The translations under genes were made by a program, and so were the position numbers. From Heliocidaris tuberculata (taxonomy: Eukaryota; Echinodermata; Echinoidea; Camarodonta; Echinometridae), in the NCBI GenBank assembly GCA_025618425.1, contig CM046832.1:57254587-57318586 (forward strand): 64,000 bases of DNA, in the 5' to 3' direction. The stretch's first letter is position 1; each line of letters opens with the position of its first letter. Below, piece by piece: positions 27,298 to 40,675 of the stretch. The notes beneath the pieces were generated by a model. It searched no databases, was not told the origin of the DNA, and saw nothing but the letters and a program-made list of their open reading frames with translations.

Positions 27298-30200
27298 TTT
27301 TCTGGGCGAAAAGGGGGGGCACAATCGCAAATAGGGGGGGGGGGGCACATTGCATTGTTTTCCCTCAAAAGGGGGGGCACGGGCCGGGATTGCCCCCCCC
27401 TGGATCCGCCACTGGTTGTGGGTAAAGAACAGATTCGTGTCGTCAGCAAAAAGTATAAACGATAAAATATGAGATCTGCAGAAATCATCATTTACATATA
27501 AAATAAATAAAAATGGACCCAGGAGGCTTCCCTGTGGAACACCAAAGCTAATATTACATAAATCTGATGAACAATCGTTTAAAGAGACATATCGCTCTCT
27601 GTTAGAAAGATACTCCTTGAACCACTCCAAAGCCTTTCCACCTACACCGTAATGGGAAAGTTTATTAAGTAATACATCGTGGTTTATTGTGTCAAAGGCT
27701 TTGGAGAAGTCCAGCAAAATACCAACCATATGAGAGGAATTATCAATAACATGAGCTACTTTCTCCACAAAATATAATAAAGCAAATATAATAAAGCATG
27801 AATGGTACTATGCTTTTCCCTAAAACCAAATTGAAAATTAGAGAAAAAATTATGATCTTTGCTTGTTTGAGGACTTTCCAAGTGTTGTTCATATCATGTT
27901 TATGTAGTTCAAGTTGGTTCTTATAGTTCTTTCTTGGTCTGATAAACTTTCCTTGATCATGTTGATAATTACGCAGATCATCTGAATTCGCAGATCATTT
28001 GCAAATGTTCCAAATTGGCGTTGCATCTTGTCGAATAAAAAAAATTGCAGATAGTTGGGGATCTGGTTCAGTTTCTACCTTTAGGGCAGAAGGAAATATG
28101 GCAAAGTTATGAACTAGGTCGTTGTAATACGGTTTTAAAAAAATGCCAATGTGCCTGGGTCGAAATGTTTCTCCACTTATGAAAATGATTCCTTTGTAAA
28201 TCAGAATCTGTAAAGATTCCCTGTAACAAAGTGATTCTTATCAAAAGACCGGCATGAGCAGGATGAGTAGACTGCAAAACAGCATCTGCACTTTTTGGTG
28301 AAATCAAAATTAGACTAAAAGGTATTCTGTGATAACCTTGAATGTCAGCATAGCTAGATACTATTTAATGTGCAAATCTACTCACTCACTCTTCTTCTTT
28401 TCTTAAATTCTCATTAGGTACATTAATTCATGCCCCCTTCCTGGCAGTGGTAACCAATGCCTAGAGGCAGCTTGGCCCTACCTGAGAAGGAACGGTGCTA
28501 GGTCGTGTCAACCTCTGGAAAGGCGGCTATTTGTGTCCTCCCTGTATGGACGATGCATATGTGCGTATCCGCCTACTCAGTATAAACTTACGAAATAAAC
28601 GGAAACATCTTTCAGATCTGTAGAGATTTGAACATCAGATACAAAAAAAAAAAAAAAAAAAAAGAAAAAGAAAAAGAAAGAAGGAAGAATTGTCTCTTCT
28701 GTGTCTTTTGAACATTCTGAGGTTTGGTTCTGTTGGTCAAAAAAAAAAAAAATAATAAGATTCACAACCATATTTTAAAGGCAGGATGAAAATTGTAGTT
28801 TTCTGTCTAATTTTGTGCAAAGAGGGGAAAAGAAGCTTGTCTCAATGAAAAGTAATCAATTTGTGTTTAGACAGTATTTATTGCAAGGCATCAACATGAC
28901 TACGTAGATAGGCTTTTATACTTCATGTGCTGATTTAATCTGCTCACATTGTGCATATGAATCGTAGGATTGGTAATGCAAATTTGTTTAACCACAATAT
29001 CTGTGTATGTTTAGTGGGTCTGTCTTTGGTACAAGAAGTCATAATAGGCTACCATATCAGACATGAAATACAAGAACATGTACAAGTATTAAAACTGTAG
29101 ACTTGACTCCAAAAATCCATGTTGACTCGACTTGACTCGACTCGACTCGAGACTCTAGCCACTCATGACTCGACTTGACTCGTCGACCTCCTACTGACTC
29201 GACTTGACTCGTGACTCGACCTCTTATCGACTCGGACTCGACCCCCCCCCCCTTTGACTCGACTCGACTCGATTACAACACTGTCCTATAGAAATTTTGA
29301 GTGTGTTAAGCAATCACGATAACTGTTCTACCTTTCTATACATTCTATAGATTGCACGATAGCCTGGTTGGCATAAGGATACTAGTAGTTGTTTGACATG
29401 ATACGAATAATTACGAGGACTTGTTTAAGATTCTTTTCAAAGAGACACAGAAGATGATATATATGATAAAGCTCAAAATGATTTCTTTCTTGTCATCCTT
29501 GTACGCACAGCTCCACCTGTAATACTCTCCATCTCTGAAAACCAAACTGGTTATCCTGGCGACATGGTCTCAATCTCATGTACTGCTACCGGGACACCAC
29601 AGCCTGTTGTCTCCTTGTTGCCCATCGTAGACCTGGAATCAAGGGGTGAAGAATTCCCACTATTTGCCCCTGTGTTAGTCAGTCAACGGGTCTCATTGTC
29701 AAATGGAACAGACATTACGTAAGAGGAATACATATATACTTTATACAGATGATACATAATATTATGACATGAATAACAATAATAACATGGGTTCTTGTAT
29801 AGCGCACATGTCTGTCAGACGTAACAATCATGGCGCTCCAGAATTATTACCCTGGCTTTAGCATGGCTGCTCTCACGGCGCTCTGTTATTTCAAGGAATT
29901 AATTCCTGCCAGGTACCCATTTACCTCACCTGGGTCAAGTGTAGTCTGCAAGCACAGACCCTAATTTGACACTTTATCAGAAAATCATTGTGTCTTGACA
30001 GGAGCCTAATCCAGCTACCTACTGGTCGGGTCAGGAGCAGCTATAGTACATGGCCTATGGTAGTCTTACAGCGCAGACTCTCTTGTACAACTGACCAGGG
30101 TTTGTGCCTGCAAACTAGGTCAAGTGTGGCAAATGTAGATTAATGTCTTGCAAGAAGACACTAGTCCGGGGACTTATCCATTAGACCACACCCCCTCTAC

Positions 30201-33200
30201 ATGATGGTATGAGAGTGATGCACTGATCCTAAATGAAAGCTAGGTGTTGATTTGGAATGTGATAGGGCCTAATGATAATGACAATCTTATCTGTATTTGA
30301 TATAACTTTCATCGGTCTACTGTCGTACACGTTTCCATATCATCATTGCAGGATGCAGGTGCATCGAAGATGAGATTTGGAGGTTCGTGAGTGCATGCAA
30401 ATTCTTCAGTTGCCTAAAATGGTTTCACTTCTTTTCTTTCAGGTTTATTTGTACTGCAGAAAACCTAGCTGGTACAGTTGCTTCACGGGTACAAGTAACA
30501 GCCCTAGGTATGATTTTAACGTATTCCTGTCAAACGTTAGGCTTACTCATAGGTAGAGGGGTTTCCCCCTTTCAAGTTATGAACGATTTTTTTTTTTTTT
30601 TTTTTTTTTTTTTAGGGGGGGGGGGTAAAGCAAATTGTTTAGTATGTAATGTATTTTCTGATAGGAGGAATCATTATGTAAATGTATAAATATTCAGTGA
30701 AATCAATGTTTATTGTCATCATTATCCTGCAAATAAAGCTTTAAAATGAATTTAAGCAGTACGTGCGTTGCGTCAATTTTATTTATTTCCAGACATTTTG
30801 GGGATTATATGAATGATCACAATTCTCCCTTTATATTTACTTATATTATATGGTTACCATCCAGCTTGTTGTTGATCATTGTTAATGGAAAATTACCGCA
30901 GGTGAAAAAACAACAATAAACAAACGAAAAAGGGGGGGGGGGGGGGGTGGCGGAAAAGTCTTTTGCGAAAAAAAAAAATCTCGATTACATAACAGAAAAC
31001 AATATGTCAATATTCTGAATCATGTTAAATGGTCAGCATTTATTCCTTTAGTGCTAGAAGATTAATTTTGTTTGAGGGACGAAATGTATCGATATTCAAA
31101 TATTCAGAAATGATCATTTATAGATCTGAAACAAAATAATCTTAAAACCTTAAAGCCTTTAGTGGGTAATTATCTTTGGCAATTAGCTTTAGTAAAAATA
31201 TGACAGTAAGTAATACTAAGTATATCACCTTATACTGTTATGGGCAGAGACTAACGGAAACTAATCACTACCTTGTATAGTACAAATATAGCTGTATTAT
31301 TCCATAGTCGCTGTATAATAGGAGAATTGTCATCTCATAGCACATGCATCTTGTATCATACATTAACCCTAGATTACCGGTGCCCTGGCTTGGCTGATGC
31401 ACTGGTAGACTTCCAGCAAAACCAGCTGACGGAATGCCCACCTGTACTTCACTTAACTCCGGAGGGAATCGTCGCTCAATCTTACTTCGTATTCACGACC
31501 GTCCCTGAAGATGGCATTCTGCAGTTCTTGCCACTGGTGTTATTTATACCTAACCCGGAGATTCCGACACCTTCCACCCTCTCGTTTCGGGTTACGGTCA
31601 CAACCGACCAAGTTTTGTTTGGAGCCCCCCAACGTAGAAAACGCGATATCTTCAAGATTCTCTACGAAAGAGATTATCAGAACGTCTCTCTCGTGAACGG
31701 CGGCATCACTATAGAATTCACACCTCCTGTCTTCGTCGCGCAATTCACGACTTTATATGTCAACCTGCTTACTTTGGATGACAACCCTCTGTATCCTCAA
31801 TTTAACGAAGCAAGGCAAGGGCCACTCTCTTACCTTCAGTGCCCTCTGTCGCCTCCACTGAATCCCACTGACAACGCATCGTGCTACGATCAGATAGATA
31901 TGTGGGCCGCAATGGAGGAAGATTTCGTTGGTTTGGGGTGTGCAGAAGATGTTTCCATCTCATTCCGCACCTACGAAGCATGCCTACGCATTGGGGACGC
32001 TCGTAAGTCAGAATACATCCCAAAACTGCAACTATGGATTAGACTATTAAAAAGTTACCATATGCTTCTGTTTCCAGCTAACTTTTGCCATTATTGGAGA
32101 ACATCCTATGAAATTAATTTATCAATGACTACAGTATATTGCATATTTAAATTTACAATGACTGTAACTGTATCGGAAACTCTTGTCGTAACCTCTGGAA
32201 GAAATCGCAAATTGACAGATACTTTCAAGTTGCAACTGGCAAACAGCTTACTTATGTGAACACATCAAAGTATCTTTACACATGTATTTGAAAAAAATGC
32301 ATTCCGTTTGACGGTCAGATGGGTTACAAAGGTCTTTCTGCCGTCGTATCTGCCACCGCGTTAGATCGTTATTGTTTCCCCTTTAAATTGGAATAATCTT
32401 AGCTAAATATTAGACACATTTAGTCTCATAAATCTTGCTTACTTCCTTTGTTTTTAATCATCACAGTAATAATCGAAAAGAAATAAATTCTTGAAGTCCA
32501 AAATATATCAATTTCCCTCATCTTTGTCTCTCTCAATAGAGCCTACGGTCACTAATGAAGTGTCCGTTCCCAGTCTGAAGATTTTCGAGAACTATGATAT
32601 TCCATGTCCCATAGAGGGCGCTGTTCGTCGTCAGTGGTGGCGAAGGTCCAGTCGTGGCCTACGGATTCCCTATGAGTCACCTTCGCCGTTTCTACGCTTC
32701 CAACCGTTCACCACTGGAGACATGGGCTATTACCACTGCGAAGGATATGGTGGCGGGGCTTTCCGCGATGAAACAGTCGCTACCGCTCCCGTTCTCCTGA
32801 CTGTCGAAGGTAAGCAGGGTACATGGGTAAAGCCTCGGCCTCTAAAATAGACGCGGCAAAGCTTTGAGCCATTTTTATTTTTTTTTTTTCCGTGGGGGGG
32901 GGGGGGGGGGGGGGGGAGCTATATGTTACAATGGTCAATATGTTTCTTTCTATGTCAATTCTCAGTTCTTATGAGGATTATAAAATGAAAGTTACGTTCT
33001 GACAATATCCTGCTCTCAAGCACATATACTATCCAGAGTAAGCTTGAAAGCTCTCGTTCATTCGATTGCCTTATTCGTGAGAGTAAGGCTATTATCATGC
33101 AAACGTAGATAAAGAAATTTGAAGCACATTACATTTATCACATTTCATTTTGCCGCTGTTTTTGTTTGTTTGTTTGTTTGTTTGTTTTTTGAGTGGGTTA

Positions 33201-36200
33201 CATCCTGTCTGAATGTACCTTATAAGAGTGGATCTTATTAACATAATCACATGGTAGGTGTGCTTTTAATTTGACAGATAGTGGGATTTACCTTGTTGAT
33301 CGGAAGGTAAACGTGATAATTATGACATCAGCTGTGGTAACGATTTTAGCTGGGAGAATTTTAATCAATGCTGTTGGATCTGCAATTTTGAGATGTAACC
33401 GTTTGAAATGTAACCGCGTAAAACATTATCTCGAGAGCGAGATATTTCAATTTCATGTGTGATCAAAAATATATTGCCATTTCCCTATTTTGCTTTCGAC
33501 ATCTTAATATCATACGCCCAATGATTCTCTATTCTTCAAATGATCTGCTAGAAAGTCTTAAACATTTTCTTCAAAAATAATAAAAGGAATTACATGTTGA
33601 TTCTAACTGAAGTGATCAGGGGCGGCGGAGCGTAATTCAAAGTGGGGGCACAAGCAAAAAGGTGCACTTACTTGATAAAAAGGGGCACCTACAAAGGGTG
33701 AACATAAATCGAAAAAAGGACCATTTTGTGACATTGGTATTACCCTACAGTCTAACTGTATCCCCCGGCAGAATGCCGGAGGATACTTTGGATTCAGCAG
33801 CGTTACGCCGCCGCCGCCGCCGCGTCACATTCTTGTGTGCGCTCTAACTGCCACATTCCTTGACGGATATCTTTCAAATTTTTATGGAGCTGTATATTGG
33901 TAAAATCTAGACACCTATAATTTTTGGTGATGCTGCCCCCAGTGTTCCGTATTTTATAGGGGAATAGGCCATATTTTGGTGGATGGGTTGTGTGCACTCT
34001 ATAGGCCACATTTCTCAACGGATTTTGTTCAAATTACAACTTTTTTTAAAATTATTATTCTTTATTCTTTATTGCAACTTAAAAGTTGGATTGGTACATG
34101 GTACAGATAAAATAACATATAACATAAGACGATAAAATACATGGAACAGTTACATTAAAGAGTTGACAAATTAAAACATTTAAAATATCAGTAAGAAGAG
34201 GAAGAAAAGGAGAAAGAAGCGAAGTTAAAGGAAGGAAGAGGAGAAGAAAAGGTAAAATTTGGAATGAAGGTGTATCTTTGTTAAATCTAGAAGTCTATAG
34301 ATTTTGGTGATGCTGCCTCCAGTGTTCCGTCTTTTATAGGGTCAAAGATCATACCTTGGAGGATGGCGTGAGTGCACTCTGCGGGCCACGTTTCTTAATG
34401 GATTTCTTTCAAATTTTGTATGGTGATGTATCTTGGTACACTCTACACATCTTTACTTTTTGGTGATGCTGCCCTCAATGTCCGTCCTTTATAGGGTCAA
34501 AGGTAATTTGTCCCTTTGTGTGCTCTTACTCGCTCTTACTGCCACATTTCTTGACGGATTTCTTTCAAATTCTGTATGGAGGTGTATCTTTGTCAAATCT
34601 ACACGTCTTTAACTTTTGGTGATGCTCTGTGCCACCAGCGTTCCGTCTTTTATAAGGTAAAATGTCATATTTTGGACGATGTCTTGGGTGCGCTCTGCAG
34701 ACCATATTTCTTGACGGATTCCTTTCACATTTTGTATTGAGATGTATCTCAGTACAATCTACATATTTATACTTTTTGATAATGCTGCCCTCATTGTTCC
34801 GTCCTTTATAGAGTCAAAGGTCATTTTCTTTTGTGCGCTCTAACTGCCACATTTCTTGACGGATTTCTTCCAAATTTTGTATGGAGGTGTGTCTTAGTAA
34901 AATCTACACATCTTTAAGTGTTTGGTGATGCTGCCCCAGTGTTCCGCTTTTTATAGGGTTACATGTCATATTTGGTTGCTGTCTTGCATGCACTCTGGCG
35001 GTCACATTTTTCGACTGATTTCTTTCAGATTTTGTATGGACGTCCATTATACTTTACTCTAGACCTCTACAATGTTTGGTGATGCTGCCCCCAGTGTCCC
35101 GTCTTTTATAGGGTCAAAGGTCATATTTAAGTGGATATATTGTGGGCGCTCTGCAGGTCAGATTTTTCTTGACAAATTTCTTTCGAATTTCTATAGAGAT
35201 GCATTTTGCTCTTATCTACACACACATGTTGTTTTTTAGTGAAGCTGCTCCTAGTGTTGACAATAGTCCAGGCCACTGGTGGCGATCTCTACGTCATCCT
35301 TTTGTTTGAGGGAGGGGAGGGGGGGGGGGGTTCTTTGTCCCTCCTTCAAACAAAGCATGACACAAAAATCGCTGCCAGTGCCGGGGGATACATTCGCATT
35401 GCGCGGCAATGGAGATTTCTAGTTAATATAATTATTATCAAGCATCACACTCTTCCTTTTTATTGTGGTTCTGGACACTACTTCAGCTTCCCCAATTAAC
35501 AGTTGTGTGTGTAATGTTCTAACGATTCATGTGGGAGTGAGCGAAGCGAGCGAGCAAAAATTTTCGGACCTTTATTTGTTCTAAAGCTGCAGTCCTTTAG
35601 TTTTGCATTATTTACAGCGATATAATGAAAATGATAACAGCAAATTCATTTTGGGGGATTGTCGAATGATCTTTTGATAATATATTAACCCTTTCGTCTT
35701 ATTTAGGATTACACAGATATATAACATACTTTACGCGATCTGCTTAATTTCATTATATACTGTAAGAGCGAGCGAGCAAGTTATAGGGACATTTTTAGAA
35801 TTATTGCCCTTACTTACCGCTCTCTCTACAGTGCCCCCCCCCCAAAAAAAGTAAACAGATGGAAAAAGTCTCCTCAAATAAATATTTCTGAATATTTTCA
35901 ATATAAATATGTTAATTCTTGTAGATAGCTGAAGAAAAAAATCTGGCTAGTTATTACGCCTGAGTGATCTCAAACCACTTTTGTGAAAGGTTGCAAAACT
36001 CAGACTTGACAAGAATTGGTATTTGTTCTGAATGGTATCAACAAAGTTGAGAACCGTTTGAAATTGACAGTTGGAAAAAGTCTCCCCATTTAAACATTTA
36101 AAAATATTTTCAGGAAAATTTTATACCTGTGGTTGATATGATCTCTTCTATCAAATGACACTGAAATATCTCACAATATTTTATGGTTGAGTGAGCAAGA

Positions 36201-36999
36201 GCCACTTTTGTGAAATGGTGCAAAATCCATTCTTGACAAATGCTTGTTGTTGTTCTAGCTGGTATGAACCAAGTTGATAGTCATGAAGAGACTTGGAAAT
36301 TTTATATTCTGATCATTTTGTAGACTATTTATGAAAGAACAGACTTTGTTCAATATATTTCCTGACATATCCCATCAAAACTTCATGGTTGAGTAAGCAA
36401 GCCAGATGAAATTAAAAGACTCACCAAAATATGCAAACAGGTAATTAAGATCATCGATTTCTTTGTTGTTGTTAAATCCATTATCTGTATCTGTTTTCGA
36501 ATTTATATTTGTAATATGCATGTAAACAAAACAAATTTCCATGTATGAATTATGGACAATAAAGATTGAATTGAATTGAATTGAATTGAATTGAAAAGTA
36601 ACATATTGAAACACCCAGCAAAGTAGTTAATTACTAACTCAAGCATAAAATATTGATGGGATATGTAAGGATATACAAAGAACATAGCCTGTTATTTCAT
36701 AAATTGTCTTTAATTGATCAGAATATAGAAATTTCTAAGCCTTTACATGACTCTCAGCTCGGCTGATACAGCCAGAGCCAATATTATTTCTTGTCAAGAC
36801 TGAATTTTGCACCTTTTCTCATTATTGGCCTTTGCTCACTTTGGCGTAAAATACTGTGAGATATTTCGGTGTCATAGATGTGATAGAAGAGACCCTAAGC
36901 TATCCACTGGTATAAAAATTTCCTTAAAATATTTTGAAAAATTTATTTGGGGAGAGTTTTTCCAACTGTGTACTTATTCTGGGACGCACTGTATATCAA

Positions 37000-37033
<34 letters not shown>

Positions 37034-40000
37034 AAAAAAAAAATAACACAAATGCACACGCTGGTATCAATATACCTATAACACTTCGTTTGTTTGATGT
37101 ACGATAAAAGAGCAATATAGATAAAATGCCTTGCTCAAGGGCATAGTGCCGTGCCGGGGATCGAACGCCCGATCCTCGCATCTCCAGTCAAGCGCCTTAA
37201 ACCACTGGACCACGGCACCTCCACACACACACGCACAACCCCCCCCCCCACACGCACACCCACACACACGCTAACACACACACATCCACCCTCACGCACA
37301 CATCCATCCTCACACACACACATCCACCCTCACACACGTAAAACACCCGTACTCGCCCTAATTACTCCCTCATCTCATAATTTCAGGAGCGGCGACGATT
37401 GCTATTTCAGTTACGTTCGACACTGTGTATATTGACTTTGAAAACACCGATATCTTTGCTGGGTATGCTGATGACTTCAGAAGACCAGTAAGTTCACACT
37501 TATCTTCAAACACCCCAATTTTTCGATTATGACCTTAAGGGCAGATGTTTTGCATCCCCACAAGCCCAAGTCTTGGATTGAGCCGTCGCTCATTCGGAGA
37601 CGCCTCTGTGCGACGTATTTTGAAGCCATTATGCTAATATCATTAATTATCATAGCACGATGTTTATACTCATAGTCACAATAGTAATGATGATGATGAT
37701 GATGTTGATAAAAAAAATATAATGACCTCCAACTTCTCATTCCATTTCAGTTACAGAATGTCTTCTTCGATGACGACGGTGGTCCCATATCCAGATCCTT
37801 GCTCGATGACATTGAGAGTTTGAATTTTCCTACCATCGTGAACACGCGTAATGGCAGCATGATCGTCGACTACGTAGTGAACTTCAACAGCAGCATGTGG
37901 AATAACAGTGTGGCGGCGCTCGTCAATGAGACCGCGTCCCTCATCGAGTTCAGCGTCGGAGGCAGATTCGGAGACGGAAGTTCACAAGGAACACAGATCG
38001 TGCCTGGCAGCATCGTTGTTAGCAGTGCATGTATGCGATTCGAATCGCTACATTTTTAAAAATAGTTTTTATCAAGTATTTACACTACAGTTCATAAGAA
38101 ATCTTGGAGAGAACATCCAAATACCTGGCACATGTGTACCGGTATTTTGATATCCATGAAACAATATGAGACCTTATTCAACAGGTTTGATGCTAATCTC
38201 CTTTTCCTCACTAATAAACAAACCTTTTACATTAAAATTACCATTAGCTGCATGATTATGGAGTTCCATCAATTTAGCATAATATTAATGATAATAATAA
38301 TATTCCATTTTTTCGATAGCGTATGATGATATTCCAGTTTGCCTCCTTCGTTTCCAAAGCGAACAGGTAGCACTTTTAAAGCTCGGCTCACACGAGACGT
38401 TATCCGCGTCAATGTTCTTTTGCGCGTTATGAAAGAGTGATCTTTTTAAATTATGACTGCAAAATGAACAATGCAAAATGAACAATGCAATCAATACTTT
38501 TAATAACTGGCGTATGGGTTACTTCCCTTCACTGGCTTGATTAGCGTAGATACTGACGCAGTCGAAATGACCCCTCGTGTAAGCCTGGCTTCAGACATTC
38601 GAAGGTGTGATATTAAAACGTTGAAGCCTATTGCACCGAGGCTGCTGATCAAACATATGAGGGCAATAGACCGGTTCTGTAATGCATACAAATTTATGCA
38701 CATTTCTTCTCTGAGCACCTAGTGACGAGCTATTTCATAACCTGCTTTTTTATAAATGAGCCTCAATGCCTGGAATCCAATTTGCTTACATTACTTGTTG
38801 CTATGTCCGGCAATCCTCGGGCAAGCTTTCAGGCTGTCAAGAACAACCTTTGTTTGAAAGGTATGTATAAAATTTACCGAACCGGTCTATTGGTGAATTC
38901 ATCAGTAATTAAACACCATGTCTGCACCACAGACAAATTAAAACTCATCATTTTGCATTCATACGATGTCACCCTCACATGCGGGCCTCGTAGTCCGTGC
39001 AATCCTACGTCAGCAGAATGACGTCTCTTATGCGACAGGCGTTATTGTGCACAATTTAACAGAGTGATCAGATTCGATATTGCACCCGAAAGGTGCTACT
39101 TTTGAGACATTTTCAGGTTTCAAAGACATAACACTGTTTTTCGTGGCAATGGTGTAAGACCTCTTAAAAATAAGATAACTCGTTTGATGTTAACTGACAC
39201 GAAGCAATCTCCTGAACTAATATCACACTGCATGTTCCTTTGAGTTACCGATTTATTCTTGTCCAAAGTCAATCCAACCATACTCTTTGTGTTTATTTTA
39301 ATCTTAGCATCCTGCCCTGAATCGGTTATCACGGGTACATTTGGAACCCTCAACTTCCCCGCTACCCCACTGGACCAGACCGTAGACAGCCAAGAACGAT
39401 GCAGTGAATACAGTAACAACAGTAAGTCATGAATTGCATCACATATTATGACCATATTCCATAAAACAAGTAACAATTATTGAGATAAGCTACTGAAAAA
39501 TGCTACATTTGATTGTCTTTACGCAAATTTGTATCGACTTGTGGCAATTATTACTTGTAATGAGTTTTATGACAAAGAGCACTGATCTAAAGATGTGTTA
39601 TGGAGTTCTGAAAACCAACTTAAATAATTTAATGAAAAGCTTCATTATCTGCTGAGAATTTTGAAAAACATCACCTAATGCAACGAGGCGGTCTCTTTGA
39701 ATTATTAGGTCTTGCCAATTACGCTTTACTTATATACATGTAGATTTATGAAATATCCACGCACTTCCAGTGGCTGTCACCATAACAGAAAATCTTTCTT
39801 TTCTTGCTCGTTTCACTCTCTATGTTTTTGGAAACTGGAAAGTTGATTTGGGGGCAAAAGAAAACATCCCTGTGCACATTTTCCACACGTGTGTGTTTAC
39901 TACTATAATTTATACTTAAACTAGTCTCAAATACCTGTCTAGTTTGAGACCTTTAAAAGGTGATGATATTCTTTTAATTTTTTTAAAAATTATTACCTGG

Positions 40001-40635
40001 AAGTATATGCACCATTTGAGAAACCACATTGCCGTCACTGAAATAACCCACGTCCATACTCCAGAGCGAAATCGTAAAGTCTGTAACTGAATTAGTAATA
40101 TTTGTGTTCAACAAGTTGCTGACAGTGGGACCTTCCATTAAGGGTGCTCTAGTGTCGTGGTATGGGGGGGGGGGGGGGGGGGGCACTGGTCTTACATGGA
40201 GAATGTGAGAGAACAAAGTAGGAAGGTTTGGGGAGGGTCGTATTCTTCTCATGTTTCCTTTCCCTCCCTCTTTTTATTATTTCATTTGATTGGGGAAAAT
40301 GAATCACTTACAGCCATATGGTCATATTTACAATTATTTCTTGTAGCCCCTTTACCAAGAGCTAGACGAACGTGTCGTGGGGACCTCTTGTCATCAGCTG
40401 TCTGGGAAGATCCTGTATTCATAGATTGCTTTATGGGAGAAAATACTAATGAAGTTCTTGACAACATTGCTAGGGTAAGGAAATATTATATACAATGTAT
40501 TTGTACTCTTTACAATGTAAGGCTTTGGTTTTTATACTTTTGCGTGTAGCCAGAAATGAAAGCTAGATTCAAGGAGGATCGGAGTAAGAAGAAGAGGAGG
40601 GAAGAGGAGGAAGAGAAGAATGTGTGTGTATGTGT

Positions 40636-40675
<40 letters not shown>

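Larger units (their letters stand above)
33617..35850 (+). mobile_element. hAT-like element, 3'-incomplete, carrying a 155-bp satellite
   Basis: The left end 'caggggcggcggagcg' and about 140 bases inward match, in reverse, the right end of the element at 51774-53123 ('tgacattggtattaccctac' in both). The stretch 35440-35800 matches the interior of that element ('gtcgaatgatctttt', 'gcgagcgagc'). Between them lie tandem copies absent from the other element. No right terminal repeat was found near 35850. Confidence 0.65.
32810..37386 (+). other. Adhesion GPCR intron 10 (4.6 kb)
   Basis: Holds a poly-G run (32896-32917), the hAT-like element with a 155-bp satellite (33617-35850), a cluster of direct and inverted repeats (35855-36985) and a tRNA-like SINE (37110-37222). 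No gene was seen. Confidence 0.6.

Noticed and set aside
32003..32259. Continuation of the large exon 9 frame to a stop at 32259
   Set aside because: A strong gtaagt donor at 32003 gives the phase that joins exon 10 as an Ig domain. The sequence after it has intron composition and no domain content.
37120..37215. A possible functional tRNA gene on the minus strand
   Set aside because: The A and B boxes are present but the anticodon arm does not pair and the downstream sequence continues like a SINE.
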